From: Flaviaesturariibacter aridisoli
GTDB lineage: Bacteria; Bacteroidota; Bacteroidia; Chitinophagales; Chitinophagaceae
Direction: 5' to 3'
Assembly: GCF_004343705.1 (NCBI RefSeq)
Contig: NZ_SKFH01000029.1
Location: forward strand, 18,976-82,975
Length of the DNA stretch: 64,000 nucleotides
The position numbers and the translations under genes are program-made. Below the pieces are notes generated by a model. That model was given only the letters and a program-made list of their open reading frames with translations, was not told the origin of the DNA and ran no database searches. Below, in pieces: positions 9,901 to 17,925 of this stretch; positions within the stretch are counted from its first letter, which is position 1, and each line of letters opens with the position of its first letter.

Positions 9901-10015
9901 CGGGGTAGTCGCGCACGCCCAGCGACTGGAAGCCGATGATGCCGAACACCACGATGATGATGTTGAGCACGATGGCCAGCACGGGACGCCGTAGCGACAG
10001 TTCACTGATGTTCAT
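6902..10015 (-). CDS. RND efflux pump, HAE1 family inner-membrane transporter
   Basis: Encodes 1037 aa, full length for AcrB/MexB-like drug exporters. It exchanges protons for hydrophobic compounds taken from the periplasm or membrane. Visible features are the N-terminal helix (LRRPVLAIVLNIIIVVFGI), the early porter segment (IDPPNINVRTSYGGANPDIIE), TM4 with the paired Asp proton-relay residues in GLVVDDGIVVTENIF, and a repeated second half with GIIMLIGLVVKNGILIVEFAN. The second half lacks the Asp pair, as is normal. It lies between the channel gene (1-nt overlap) and the fusion-protein gene (109 bp gap filled by a repeat element). Confidence 0.95.
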   Translation of the reverse strand: MNISELSLRRPVLAIVLNIIIVVFGIIGFQSLGVRDYPAIDPPNINVRTSYGGANPDIIETQITEPLEKAINGIAGIKNITSSSNAGSSNINVEFELGIDLEAAANDVRDKVSQATRQLPADLDAPPVVSKADASSDPIISMTVQSNTRNQLEISEWANNVLVERLQTIPGVSAIQIWGEKRYAMRIWLKPDRLASYGLTPTDVSQALSRENVELPSGKISGNATELTVRTFGRLNTEEDFNNVVVKSDSNSVVRLADVAEAQLGPENEESQLRESGIPMIALAIIPQPGSNYVAISNEFYKRYDQLKADMPADITLNIALDQTKFIKRSISEVEETLLISLGLVILIIYFFFRSWAIAFRPLIDIPVSLIGAFFIMYVCGFTINVLTLLGIVLATGLVVDDGIVVTENIFKKMEQGMDKWRAALEGSKEIYFAVISTSITLAFVFLPIIFIQGFVGRLFREFGIVVAGAVLISAFVSLTLTPVLNVKLTRADTLHNHGWFYRKTEPFFQWMERSYGRAVRGFIRVRFVAWFIVAAAAGIAVWLWMTLPSELAPMEDRSQFRLQVSAPEGTSYDYMDRYINRLSDFMLDSVPEKNTILSLTAPGFASGATNSGFVRVALVDPTDRSRSQKEIVAMVNKNLGKFNEGRVVAIEEQTIAVNRRGGQPVQFVVQNNDFDKLAQVLPRFLEEANKSTVLQQVDADLKFNKPELRITVDRLKANELGVSVEDVSRTLQLALSNQRLGYFTMRGKQYQVMGQVERADRDDPSDLRNLFVRSKSGQMVSLDNLVSIEEATTPSTIYHFNRFKSATISAGLAPGQTLGDGIKEMQRIAGHLLDPTFQTALSGTSRDYVESSGGIGFALLLAVGLIFLILAAQFESFIDPLTIMTTIPLAGAGALLSLWIFGQTINIFSQIGIIMLIGLVVKNGILIVEFANQSRLAGMNKLEAAIHAAQQRLRPILMTSLAMALGALPIALSLGAAATSRIPLGIVIVGGIMISLIFTLFVVPAIYTFLSSEKKRNTLDLMDEEAQKKATTQTVH

Positions 10016-10044
10016 GGTATCCGTTTAAGGGTTGGGTGTTGTCG

Positions 10045-10135
10045 AAGGTTTTTAAAGTTCTTAGGGTTCTTAAGGTTTTGAAGGTTGTATTCCGACCACA
10101 AAAACCCTGAAAACGTTCAGAACCTCAAGAACCTT
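10045..10135. repeat. Inverted arm element with 9-nt units between pump and fusion-protein genes
   Basis: Left arm 10045-10089 is five 9-nt units (aaggttttt, aaagttctt, agggttctt, aaggttttg, aaggttgta). Right arm 10100-10135 is four units of the reverse-complement type (aaaaaccct, gaaaacgtt, cagaacctc, aagaacctt). The right arm contains the fusion-protein stop codon (10125-10127). Two facing arms could form a long imperfect hairpin in the operon mRNA. Confidence 0.75.
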
Positions 10136-11207
10136 TTTTTTCCGGCCGGTTGACCACTTTTCGCACAAAGGCCTTTGCATTCGGCTTCAGCCCGAGGATG
10201 CCGGTTATGGCCACCGTATCGCCGGGTTTGAGCCCGGAGGTGATCTCTACGAAGCTGGAGTCGCGGATGCCGGTGCTGACGTCTACAAAGCGCACCTTGT
10301 TGCTGTCGATGAGGTATACTTTCTTGCCACGGGCCTGGGGCACGATCGCCTGCGTGGGGATCATCAGGGCGTTGGGGTTCGGCTCGAAGGCGATCCGGAT
10401 GCGGGCAAAGGATCCCGGTACGAGGCCGGCTTCCACGCCGCGCACTGCGGCGCGCATCGTGAGCGTGCGGGTGGCGCCGGTGATGCCCGATTCGGTGGCG
10501 ATCACCTGGGCGGCGTAGCTGCGCTCGCTGTTCTCCGTATGAAACTGTACGAAAGAGCCCGCTTTCACCCGGCTGATGTATTGCTCGGGGAGGTTGAAGT
10601 CCACGCGCATACCGGTGGTCTTTTGTATCGTGGTGAGTACCGACTGCTGCGTTACGAAAGCGCCGGGGCTGACCATCTTGAGGCCCAGTTTGCCGGTAAA
10701 GGGTGCCCGGATCTCGGTTTTGCGGATGTTGGTGCTGAGCACGGCCAGGTCGGCCTGGGCGTTGGAGATCTGCAGGCGGGCCACATCGAGGTCCTGCTTG
10801 CTGATGCCGCCGATCTTTTCGAGGGCCGCGTAGCGGTTGACGGTGGTCTGGGCCTGCTGGAGCTGCACCTGCAGCTTGCGGCGCTGGGCCAACAGGTCGG
10901 CGTCGTCGAGCTTGGCAATGAGGGCGCCCTGCTGCACGATCGCGCCTTCACGGATATTGAGGTGAACGATACGGCCGGTCACTTCGGGATGGATCTCGGT
11001 AGATTCACCGGCTACAAGGGTGCCGGGCACCTCGATGTTTTCACTGACCGTCCGGGTTTCTACCAGGAAGGCGTCCACGCGGGCGGGGGGACGGGCACCG
11101 GCTTTTTGCTGGGCCGAGGCGTCTTTTTTGCGTTCCGAACTGCAGGCGCCCAGCAGCAGGAAGGCGGCCAGGGGCAGGAACAGCGACTGTTTTTTCAAGG
11201 GGATCAA
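10125..11207 (-). CDS. RND efflux periplasmic adaptor (membrane fusion) lipoprotein
   Basis: Encodes 360 aa. It bridges the RND pump and the outer-membrane channel. The N-terminus has a lipobox (LLLGAC, Cys22) followed by SSERKKD, so the protein is probably lipid-anchored. The typical order is visible: beta-barrel/lipoyl entry (VPGTLVAGESTEIHPEVTGR), alpha-hairpin (LAQRRKLQVQLQQAQTTVNRY), second lipoyl half (ITEIRAPFTGKLGLK-like) and a C-terminal membrane-proximal domain (GLKPGDTVAITGILGLKPNAK). It is the first gene of the efflux operon, 98 bp downstream of purK on the same strand. Confidence 0.92.
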   Translation of the reverse strand: MIPLKKQSLFLPLAAFLLLGACSSERKKDASAQQKAGARPPARVDAFLVETRTVSENIEVPGTLVAGESTEIHPEVTGRIVHLNIREGAIVQQGALIAKLDDADLLAQRRKLQVQLQQAQTTVNRYAALEKIGGISKQDLDVARLQISNAQADLAVLSTNIRKTEIRAPFTGKLGLKMVSPGAFVTQQSVLTTIQKTTGMRVDFNLPEQYISRVKAGSFVQFHTENSERSYAAQVIATESGITGATRTLTMRAAVRGVEAGLVPGSFARIRIAFEPNPNALMIPTQAIVPQARGKKVYLIDSNKVRFVDVSTGIRDSSFVEITSGLKPGDTVAITGILGLKPNAKAFVRKVVNRPEKKGS

Positions 11208-11305
11208 TGGTTTATGCGTAAGGCTAAAGTAATTCAGGCTGCAATCTACGTTGGAACACCGGCCTGAGGACGCCGTTTAACCTTAATTAACGGCCACCGG
11301 GAGCT

Positions 11306-12430
11306 TTAACGGCTGACGACGCGTAAAGTTTGACGCACCTTGTTGGCTTTGTGGATGAGGTCCTGTTTTTCATCGCTCAGCACCGTCACGTGGCCCATTT
11401 TCCGGCCCGGGCGCGTTTCGCTTTTTCCATACAGGTGCACAAAGGCGTTGTCGATCTTCAGCACTTCTTCCAGCCCTTCGTACACGGCGGGACCGCTGTG
11501 CCCGTCGGCGCCGATCAGGTTGATCATTACCGAAGGCAGGATCGCCTTGGTGTTGCCCAGGGGATAGCCCAGGAGGATGCGCCACAGCATGTCGAACTGC
11601 GAGCTGTAGTGCCCCTCGATGCTGTGGTGGCCGCTGTTGTGCACCCGCGGTGCCGTTTCGTTTACCAGCACCTCGTTGTGGTCGTCTACCAGCAGCTCCA
11701 CGGCGAAGAGCCCGGGCGAGGCCAGGTGGCGCACCAGCGACAGGGAGATCGCTTCGATCTTCCAGAGCACTTCGGTAGGAATGTCGGCCGGCGACAATTG
11801 ATAATCGAGCAGGTTGAGGTCGGGGTTGAACACCATTTCCACGGGCGGGTAAAGGGCGGTCTTGCCCTGGCTGTCGACGGCCACCAGCTGGGCAATCTCC
11901 TTGCGGATCTTTACCATTTTTTCCAATACGCCCGGAGCGTCGAAGCCAAGTGGGAGGTCCTTCTTTTCGTGGAGCAGCTGCACGCCCTTGCCGTCGTAGC
12001 CGCCTTCGCCGATCTTATGCACCGCCGGCAGAAAGGCGTGCTGTGCCTCCAGCGCCGCCCGGTTTTCCGTGATGACGAATGCGGCGGTCGGGATGCCGTG
12101 CTCAGCATAGAACTGCTTTTGCCGGATCTTATTCTTGATGATGCGCAGCACTGAAGGCTTCGGGATGACGCGAACGCCTTCCGCTTCCAGCCGCTCGAGT
12201 GCTTCGATATTGACGTTCTCCATCTCGATGGTGATGGCGTCGAGGCCCAGGCCGAAGGCGTATACATCGTCGAAATTGCGGATATCGCCCTGCCGGAAGT
12301 GGTGACAAAGGTGTGCCGATGGACAATCCGGGTCGGATTCGAGTACAAAGGTTTCTACGGGATAGTTTGCGGCTGCCTGCAACAACATGCGGCCGAGTTG
12401 TCCGCCGCCGAGAATGCCCACTTTCTGCAT
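11306..12430 (-). CDS. purK: PurK, N5-carboxyaminoimidazole ribonucleotide synthase
   Basis: Encodes 374 aa of the ATP-grasp fold. It makes N5-CAIR from AIR, ATP and bicarbonate, the substrate of PurE. Visible are the N-terminal nucleotide loop VGILGGGQLGRML, ITIEMENVNIEAL, NKIRQKQF, KIGEGGYDGKGVQ and the metal-binding region FAVELLVDD...VNETAPRVHNSGH. The ATG at 12430 starts the canonical N-terminus; an upstream in-frame start would add 18 unlikely residues. The -7-like box TATCTTCG ends 4 nt before the ATG, so the mRNA may be leaderless. purK and purE are separated here by the efflux operon. Confidence 0.95.
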   Translation of the reverse strand: MQKVGILGGGQLGRMLLQAAANYPVETFVLESDPDCPSAHLCHHFRQGDIRNFDDVYAFGLGLDAITIEMENVNIEALERLEAEGVRVIPKPSVLRIIKNKIRQKQFYAEHGIPTAAFVITENRAALEAQHAFLPAVHKIGEGGYDGKGVQLLHEKKDLPLGFDAPGVLEKMVKIRKEIAQLVAVDSQGKTALYPPVEMVFNPDLNLLDYQLSPADIPTEVLWKIEAISLSLVRHLASPGLFAVELLVDDHNEVLVNETAPRVHNSGHHSIEGHYSSQFDMLWRILLGYPLGNTKAILPSVMINLIGADGHSGPAVYEGLEEVLKIDNAFVHLYGKSETRPGRKMGHVTVLSDEKQDLIHKANKVRQTLRVVSR

Positions 12431-12434
12431 GGAG

Positions 12435-12442
12435 CGAAGATA
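12435..12442 (-). promoter_or_regulatory. Probable -7 box of purK
   Basis: On the minus strand the sequence is TATCTTCG, one base off TAnnTTTG, with CTCC before the purK ATG. Same tight geometry as the boxes of bshC and hisIE. Confidence 0.4.
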
Positions 12443-12492
12443 CGCGGCGACGGGGTTCAGGGATAGGTCTGGATTTTGCGGCATTGTTCAAC

Positions 12493-13752
12493 ATGCACCC
12501 CTTGAACACCTCCAAGGACTTCAACGCCCTGCTGGCCGATGCCGACGACCGCCCTGTAGTGATGCTCGGCGAGGCCAGTCACGGCACCCATGAATACTAT
12601 ACCTGGCGCACGGCCCTGTCGAAGCGGCTTATTGAAGAGAAGGGTTTTCGCTTTATCGCCGTCGAGGGCGACTGGCCCGATTGCTACAAGATCAACCGCT
12701 ATGTGAAAGGCTACCCGGATGCCGGCGACAGCATTCACGCCGTGCTCCGCAGTTTCGACCGCTGGCCGACCTGGATGTGGGCCAACTGGGAGGTGGCGGC
12801 CCTTGCCGAATGGCTCCGCGACTGGAACAGCCACCGGCCCATGGAGCAGCGGGTGGGGTTTTATGGGCTCGACGTGTATAGCCTCTGGGATTCGATGCGC
12901 ATCCTGCAGGAGTACCTGGAAGGCGAGGACCCGGCGCTGGCGAAGGCGATCCGCGGCGCGTTGGGTTGCTTCCAGCCTTATGAAGACAACGAGCACGCCT
13001 ATGCGCGTGCTTCCCTGACGAAGCACAGTTGCCGCGACCGCGTGCTGGAACTACTGCGCGAAGTGCGCGAAAAGGCACTGCAATACAGCGAGGACGCAGA
13101 GGCGGCCTTCAGCGCCGAGCAGAATGCGCTCATTGCCGTCAATGCCGAAAGCTACTATCGGAGCATGATGAGTTTTGACAACGAAAGCTGGAACGTGCGC
13201 GACCGGCATATGATGGAAACGCTCCGCCGGCTGATGGACTTCCACGGGCCCGAAGCGAAGGGCATTGTGTGGGAGCACAACACCCATATCGGCGATGCCC
13301 GCGCCACGAGCATGCGCCAGGCCGGGATGATCAACATCGGGCAGCTGGCGCGCGAGGAATACGGCTTGAACCGCGTCTACCTGTGCGGCTTCGGTTGCTA
13401 TGAAGGCAGCGTGGTGGCAGGAGAGGAGTGGGGCGCGCCGCACGAAGTGATGCCCGTGCCCGAGGCACGTGAAGGCTCCATCGAACACTGGCTGCACCGG
13501 GAAAGCACGCAGTCGCGCTACCTCCTTTTCAACACGGAAGACATCCGGGCGCTGTACGACCAGTCGGTGCAGCACCGCGCCATCGGCGTTGTGTACGATC
13601 CCGACCGTGAGCGCTATGGCAACTACGTGCCCACTGTGATGGCCGAACGCTACGATGCGTTCATTTTCATCGACCGCACCGAAGCGCTGCATCCGCTGCA
13701 TACCCATGATGCGGCGAACAAGATCCCCGATACCTACCCGTTTGGCCTTTGA
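12493..13752 (+). CDS. Erythromycin-esterase-like hydrolase
   Basis: Encodes 419 aa of the erythromycin esterase (EreA/EreB-like) superfamily, metal-independent hydrolases whose chromosomal members mostly have unknown substrates. Characteristic motifs are MLGEASHGTHEYYTWR near residue 24, FIAVEGDWPDCYKIN near 55, YGLDVYSLW near 125 and IVWEHNTHIGDARA near 258; these hold the catalytic His and Glu residues of the family. There is no signal peptide, so it is cytosolic. The ATG at 12493 matches the family start. It is divergent from purK with 62 bp between. Macrolide resistance should not be assumed. Confidence 0.85.
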   Translation: MHPLNTSKDFNALLADADDRPVVMLGEASHGTHEYYTWRTALSKRLIEEKGFRFIAVEGDWPDCYKINRYVKGYPDAGDSIHAVLRSFDRWPTWMWANWEVAALAEWLRDWNSHRPMEQRVGFYGLDVYSLWDSMRILQEYLEGEDPALAKAIRGALGCFQPYEDNEHAYARASLTKHSCRDRVLELLREVREKALQYSEDAEAAFSAEQNALIAVNAESYYRSMMSFDNESWNVRDRHMMETLRRLMDFHGPEAKGIVWEHNTHIGDARATSMRQAGMINIGQLAREEYGLNRVYLCGFGCYEGSVVAGEEWGAPHEVMPVPEAREGSIEHWLHRESTQSRYLLFNTEDIRALYDQSVQHRAIGVVYDPDRERYGNYVPTVMAERYDAFIFIDRTEALHPLHTHDAANKIPDTYPFGL

Positions 13753-13780
13753 GCAAAAAGGACCGCCGGGCGGTCACGTA

Positions 13781-13926
13781 GTCACACTGAGCGAAGCGAA
13801 GTGTCCGTGCCAACGACCGAAAACGATCTCCACCATTGCGGTGTTCCTTAAAAACAGCAATCGTCCGCCTTATTCGACCAGTCCTAACAGCGTAATTCAA
13901 TGACTCCTCGCTTCGCTTAGCGTGAC
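13781..13926. repeat. Dispersed inverted repeat (gcgaagcgaag type)
   Basis: Left copy 13781-13803 reads gtcacactgagcgaagcga(ag) and right copy about 13906-13926 is its near reverse complement (cctcgcttcgcttagcgtga). About 100 nt lie between. It belongs to a class of 'agcgaagcgagg / gctcaggatgaca' inverted repeats of which another example is at 28046-28103. Non-coding. Confidence 0.55.
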
Positions 13927-13951
13927 AAAGGCCGCGCGGAGCGCGGCCTTT
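13927..13951. terminator. Rho-independent terminator between convergent genes
   Basis: An 11-bp stem (aaaggccgcgc / gcgcggccttt) with a 3-nt loop. It lies 43 bp beyond the hppD stop on the minus strand and can serve both convergent genes. Confidence 0.75.
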
Positions 13952-13994
13952 GTGCCTTCGATATTCAAAGTTCCTTGTTGCTGGTTCGGTAATC

Positions 13995-15128
13995 CTAGAG
14001 ATTGCCGCGGGCTTCCTGCTCGCGCTCGATCGCTTCGAAGAGCGCCTTGAAGTTGCCCTTGCCGAAGCTCTTGGCACCTTTGCGCTGGATGATCTCGAAG
14101 AAAAGCGTGGGACGGTCCTGCACCGGCTTGCTGAACAGTTGCAGCAGGTAGCCTTCGTTGTCGCGGTCCACCAGGATGCCGAGCTCTTTGAGGGGTTCGA
14201 GGTCTTCATCGATGTGGCCCACGCGGTCGATCAGGTCGTCGTAGTAGGAGCTGGGCACTTTGAGGAATTCCACGCCGCGGCTCATGAGGTCGCGCACGGT
14301 GGTCACAATGTCGGCCGTGGCCAGGGCCACGTGCTGCACGCCTTCGCCGTCGAAGAACTCGAGGTATTCTTCCACCTGCGACTTCTTCTTGCCTTCCGCT
14401 GGCTCGTTGATCGGGAATTTTACAAAGCCATTGCCGCTGCTCATCACCTTGCTCATGAGCGCCGAATATTCGGTGGAGATGTCTTCGTCGTCAAAGGAGA
14501 GAATGTTCTTGAAGCCCATGACTTCCTCATAGAATTTAACCCAGGGGTTCATCTGGTTCCAACCCACGTTGCCCACGCAGTGATCCACGTAAAGGAGGCC
14601 GGTGTCGGTGGGGGCGAAGTGCGGGTTGCTCCAGGGGCGAAAGCCCGGCATAAAAGCACCGTTATAGTTGCGGCGCTCTACAAATAAATGCACCGTATCG
14701 CCGTAGGTATGAATGCCGCTCAGTACTACCTCGCCATGCTCGTCCTGCAGGCGCTGGGGCTCGAGGTAGCTTCTGCCGCCCCGCTTCGTGGTTTCTTGCC
14801 AGGCGGCGGTGGCATCGTCCACCCGGAGGGCCAGGTATTTAACGCCGTCGCCGTGCTTGTACACGTGGTCGGCGATAACATTGTTGGCACGGATGGGCGT
14901 GGTGAGAACGAAGGTGAGCTTGTGTTGGCGCACCACGTAGGAGGCGCGGTCTTTCACACCCGTTTCGGGACCGGCATAAGCCACGGCCTGGAAGCCGAAG
15001 GCGCTCATGTAGTAGTGGGCGGCCTGCTTGGCATTGCCCACGTAAAATTCCACATAGTCCGTACCCTGCAGGGGCAGGAAATCCGTTGTGGCAGCGGCGG
15101 CTGCCTGAGGCGCGGTAGCAATCGACAT
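13995..15128 (-). CDS. hppD: 4-hydroxyphenylpyruvate dioxygenase
   Basis: Encodes 377 aa. It is an Fe(II) enzyme converting 4-hydroxyphenylpyruvate to homogentisate in tyrosine breakdown. Two vicinal-oxygen-chelate domains are visible. The iron ligands are His183 (VDHCVGN), His266 (GVQHVAL) and Glu345 (LFFEIIQRKG), and the C-terminal lid KGAKSFGKGNFKALFEAIE is intact. A perfect -7 box lies 21 nt upstream. No other tyrosine-catabolic gene is adjacent. Confidence 0.96.
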   Translation of the reverse strand: MSIATAPQAAAAATTDFLPLQGTDYVEFYVGNAKQAAHYYMSAFGFQAVAYAGPETGVKDRASYVVRQHKLTFVLTTPIRANNVIADHVYKHGDGVKYLALRVDDATAAWQETTKRGGRSYLEPQRLQDEHGEVVLSGIHTYGDTVHLFVERRNYNGAFMPGFRPWSNPHFAPTDTGLLYVDHCVGNVGWNQMNPWVKFYEEVMGFKNILSFDDEDISTEYSALMSKVMSSGNGFVKFPINEPAEGKKKSQVEEYLEFFDGEGVQHVALATADIVTTVRDLMSRGVEFLKVPSSYYDDLIDRVGHIDEDLEPLKELGILVDRDNEGYLLQLFSKPVQDRPTLFFEIIQRKGAKSFGKGNFKALFEAIEREQEARGNL

Positions 15129-15149
15129 GATCGTTTGTATTTACTGACG

Positions 15150-15157
15150 CAAAGTTA
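15150..15157 (-). promoter_or_regulatory. -7 promoter box of hppD
   Basis: Minus-strand TAACTTTG matches TAnnTTTG exactly, with a 21-nt gap to the ATG at 15128. Unlike several other genes here, hppD should therefore have a short 5' leader. Confidence 0.55.
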
Positions 15158-15239
15158 GCATCTTTGCGGCCGCGAAGATTTTGGACTTTTCTTTGCATTT
15201 GAAATGGGAACTTGCTTCCTCATCGAGCCTAGGTACCGC

Positions 15240-16421
15240 ATGCGTAAACTATTCCTGATCCTGACCGCCGTGATGGGCGCGCTGCTGGCGCAGGCCCAGG
15301 GCGATGTGCTGCCGGCCGTTCGCGCCGAAAGCTTCTCGTTCATCAACTACCAGAAAGGCTTTGCCCGCCCCGCGCAAGCGCTCAAGAACAAGCTCGACAC
15401 GCTCCAGAAGCAATTCAACGCCAAGGGCCTTGCCTGGCCGGCGAAATACGTCTATATCCGCTCCTTTAAATACGACAGCCAACTGGAAGTGTGGGTGAAG
15501 AACGATCGCAAGGATGCGTTCAAGCTCTTCAAGACCTACCGCGTCTGCGCCCTTGCCGGCTCGCTCGGGCCGAAGCGGATGCAGGGCGATTACCAGGTAC
15601 CCGAAGGCTTTTACTACATCAACGAATTCAATCCCAACAGCAACTATTACCTGTCGCTCGGCCTCAATTACCCGAATGCGTCCGACCGTGTGCTCAGCGA
15701 TTCGCTGCAGCCCGGGGGGGATATTTACATTCACGGCTCCTGCGTGACCGTGGGCTGTATCCCGGTGACCGACACCTATATCGAAGAACTCTATGTGCTC
15801 GCCTCCTTCGCCCGCGATGCCGGCCAGGAATACATCCCGGTGCACATCTACCCGATTCGCTACAACAACCGGAAAAGTGCCGAGTACCTCGCCTCGCTGA
15901 CAAAGACAGACGCCGAACTCAAGCGTTTTGCCGATAACCTCGAAAAGGTCTACGACCACTTCGAAGCCACGCACCAGCTGCCGGTGATCATGACCAACGA
16001 CAAGGGCGAATACATTTACAGCTCGCTGTCGAAGAAAACAGTGCCCCCGCCGCCGGTGAAAAAGATTCACCCGCCCCGCCGCACCCGCAACATCACGGCA
16101 CTGGCCGATGCCGTGCACGAATGGCCGCAGTTCCCGGGCGGAAATAATGTATTTCTGGACTACCTGAAAAAAGTAGGTTTCGTATTGTCCGATGGATTGC
16201 CGGCAGGGCAGAAGAAAGCCTATGTGCAAGTCGAGTTCATCGTGGATGCCGACGGCGCCGCGGTCAATTTCCGGGTAACGAAGGGGGTGAACGCTGAATT
16301 CAACGAGGAGATCATCACCCTGCTGGAGAAGATGCCCTATTGGAAACCCGCTCTGCTCGACGGCCATGCGGTAGCGAAAAAGATCGTGCAGGGCTTCGCC
16401 ATCGAGCCTCCGGGCCAATAA
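15240..16421 (+). CDS. L,D-transpeptidase catalytic domain joined to a TonB-like C-terminal domain
   Basis: Encodes 393 aa. A signal peptide (MRKLFLILTAVMGALLAQAQ) leads to a YkuD-type murein L,D-transpeptidase domain with the signature IHGSCVTVGCIPV, giving catalytic His165 and Cys173. Enzymes of this fold form 3-3 cross-links in peptidoglycan or attach proteins to it. After a Pro/Lys/Arg-rich linker (about 270-290), residues about 320-390 (YVQVEFIVDADGAAVNFRV...MPYWKPALLDG) look like the TonB C-terminal fold used by Bacteroidota to contact partners. Probably periplasmic. An upstream ATG at 15204 would lengthen the signal peptide by 12 residues. Confidence 0.82.
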   Translation: MRKLFLILTAVMGALLAQAQGDVLPAVRAESFSFINYQKGFARPAQALKNKLDTLQKQFNAKGLAWPAKYVYIRSFKYDSQLEVWVKNDRKDAFKLFKTYRVCALAGSLGPKRMQGDYQVPEGFYYINEFNPNSNYYLSLGLNYPNASDRVLSDSLQPGGDIYIHGSCVTVGCIPVTDTYIEELYVLASFARDAGQEYIPVHIYPIRYNNRKSAEYLASLTKTDAELKRFADNLEKVYDHFEATHQLPVIMTNDKGEYIYSSLSKKTVPPPPVKKIHPPRRTRNITALADAVHEWPQFPGGNNVFLDYLKKVGFVLSDGLPAGQKKAYVQVEFIVDADGAAVNFRVTKGVNAEFNEEIITLLEKMPYWKPALLDGHAVAKKIVQGFAIEPPGQ

Positions 16422-16455
16422 CCCGGCACCAGCCGCTCTCCATGGAAAGCGAATG

Positions 16456-16489
16456 AAAAGCCCGGATCGAAAAGGATCCGGGCTTTTTG
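16456..16489. terminator. Bidirectional terminator between convergent genes
   Basis: A 13-bp perfect stem (aaaagcccggatc / gatccgggctttt) followed by T residues, between the L,D-transpeptidase and aspartokinase genes. Confidence 0.85.
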
Positions 16490-16513
16490 TTTGGTCTGTT
16501 CACAACCGCCTGC

Positions 16514-17779
16514 TTACAACGCCTGCGAGCTGCTCAGGAGCACCTGGATCGTTTCGGGCGTTTGTTGTTTGAGGATGATGCTGCTGTCGCCGCAAAGCTC
16601 GCCGATGAGCCCGTCGTTGTAATGGCGGATCGTCAGCAGCGTGAGGCCGCGCGTGAGCTGTACGTCGAAAGTCTGTGCGGCGCGATGGGCAAGCGCTTCC
16701 ACCTTTTCTGGGTGTTCGTCGATGACGCAGAGGAAGCTCACCGCACCATTCTGGGTGAGGTTGGGCCGAAACTTCAGCTCTTCGAAAATGCGGTACACTT
16801 CGGCCGTGCCGCCTTCGCCGACGAAAGAGAAGTCTTTCGTGGCCAGTTCCACGAGCACCTGCTGGCGCTTGTAAACGATGATGGGCGGCAGCTCGCGGAT
16901 GGGACTGTTGTGAATGATGGTGCCTTCGCCCGCGGGGTCGATAAAAGATTTGACGTAGAGCGGGATGCTCTTATTCTGCAGCGGCTTAATGGTCTTGGGA
17001 TGAATCACCTGCGCACCGTAGTAGGCCATCTCGATCACCTCGCGGTAATTCAGCTCCCGGATCCATTGAGCATGCTCGTATTGCTTCGGGTCGGCATTCA
17101 TCACGCCCTGCACGTCTTTCCAGATCGTCTGACCCTCGGCGCCGAGCAGGTTGGCAAAAACAGCGGCGGTGTAATCCGAACCTTCGCGGCCGAGCGTGGT
17201 GCTCTCGTTGCCGTCGGTAGAGCCAATAAAGCCCTGGGTGAGTACAATTCGATTTTGCTGCAGCGCGGGCAATACGAGCTCCTGCACTTTCTGGCCGGTG
17301 TAGTTCCAGTCAATCTGCGCGTCGCGGAAGTTGTCGTCGGTGCGGAGTATGTCGCGCACATCGAGCCATTGGTTGCCGACACCGTTGTCGTTCAGGTAGC
17401 GGCTGACAATAGCGGTAGACAACAGCTCGCCGACGCAAACTACCTGGTCGTAGTAATAGTCGTAGTCGCGTACGGGCTTGTCGTGCAGCAGCCACTCCAC
17501 TTCGGTAAAGAAGTCGTTGAGGTAGGTCGTGTCTTCCTGTCCCAATGCAATCGCCATACTGCGGTGTTCGTCCTTTATACCTTCAAACAGTTGCAGGGCC
17601 TCGTCCTTATTGCCGGCGAAGAAGGCCTCGGTCACTTTTTCAAGCGCGTTGGTGGTCTTGCCCATGGCCGAGATCACCACCAGCAGTGTGTCCGTTGGAT
17701 AGCGGCCCAGAATGGCACCCACGTTGCGCACCCGCTCGGGCGTGGACACAGAGGCTCCACCGAATTTGAAGACGTTCAT
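16514..17779 (-). CDS. lysC: Aspartate kinase
   Basis: Encodes 421 aa. It phosphorylates aspartate, the first step toward lysine, threonine and methionine. The N-terminal catalytic domain shows KFGGASVSTPERVRN, VVISAMGKTTNAL, VVCVGELLST, TQGFIGSTDGNESTTLGREGSDYTAA and the ATP-site segment IWKDVQGVMNADP. The C-terminal third is the ACT regulatory region, so feedback inhibition is likely. It is monofunctional: no homoserine dehydrogenase part. A weak -7 box (TTTCTTTG) lies upstream. Confidence 0.94.
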   Translation of the reverse strand: MNVFKFGGASVSTPERVRNVGAILGRYPTDTLLVVISAMGKTTNALEKVTEAFFAGNKDEALQLFEGIKDEHRSMAIALGQEDTTYLNDFFTEVEWLLHDKPVRDYDYYYDQVVCVGELLSTAIVSRYLNDNGVGNQWLDVRDILRTDDNFRDAQIDWNYTGQKVQELVLPALQQNRIVLTQGFIGSTDGNESTTLGREGSDYTAAVFANLLGAEGQTIWKDVQGVMNADPKQYEHAQWIRELNYREVIEMAYYGAQVIHPKTIKPLQNKSIPLYVKSFIDPAGEGTIIHNSPIRELPPIIVYKRQQVLVELATKDFSFVGEGGTAEVYRIFEELKFRPNLTQNGAVSFLCVIDEHPEKVEALAHRAAQTFDVQLTRGLTLLTIRHYNDGLIGELCGDSSIILKQQTPETIQVLLSSSQAL

Positions 17780-17813
17780 TCAGGAAAAGTTTGTGCAAAG
17801 AAAGGGAGAGAAC

Positions 17814-17925
17814 GTTTGTTGTTTGTCGTTTGTGGTCGGCCTACGGCTATACCCTGTTGTCGGCTATCGTAGCCCGGCGTCGCATTTTCGAACTACAAAC
17901 CGCAAACTGCAAACAATAAACTGCT
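17814..17925. repeat. Inverted heptanucleotide-arm element
   Basis: Left arm 17814-17834 (gtttgtt, gtttgtc, gtttgtg). Right arm 17891-17925 (aactaca, aaccgca, aactgca, aacaata, aactgct), the reverse-complement type. The last unit ends on the first base of the acetyltransferase stop codon. The unit word is the same as in the purE element (5453-5578). Confidence 0.75.

Noticed and set aside
12493..13752. Acquired macrolide-resistance gene
   Set aside because: Erythromycin-esterase-like, but with host-like composition, no mobile context, and a family dominated by housekeeping proteins of unknown substrate.
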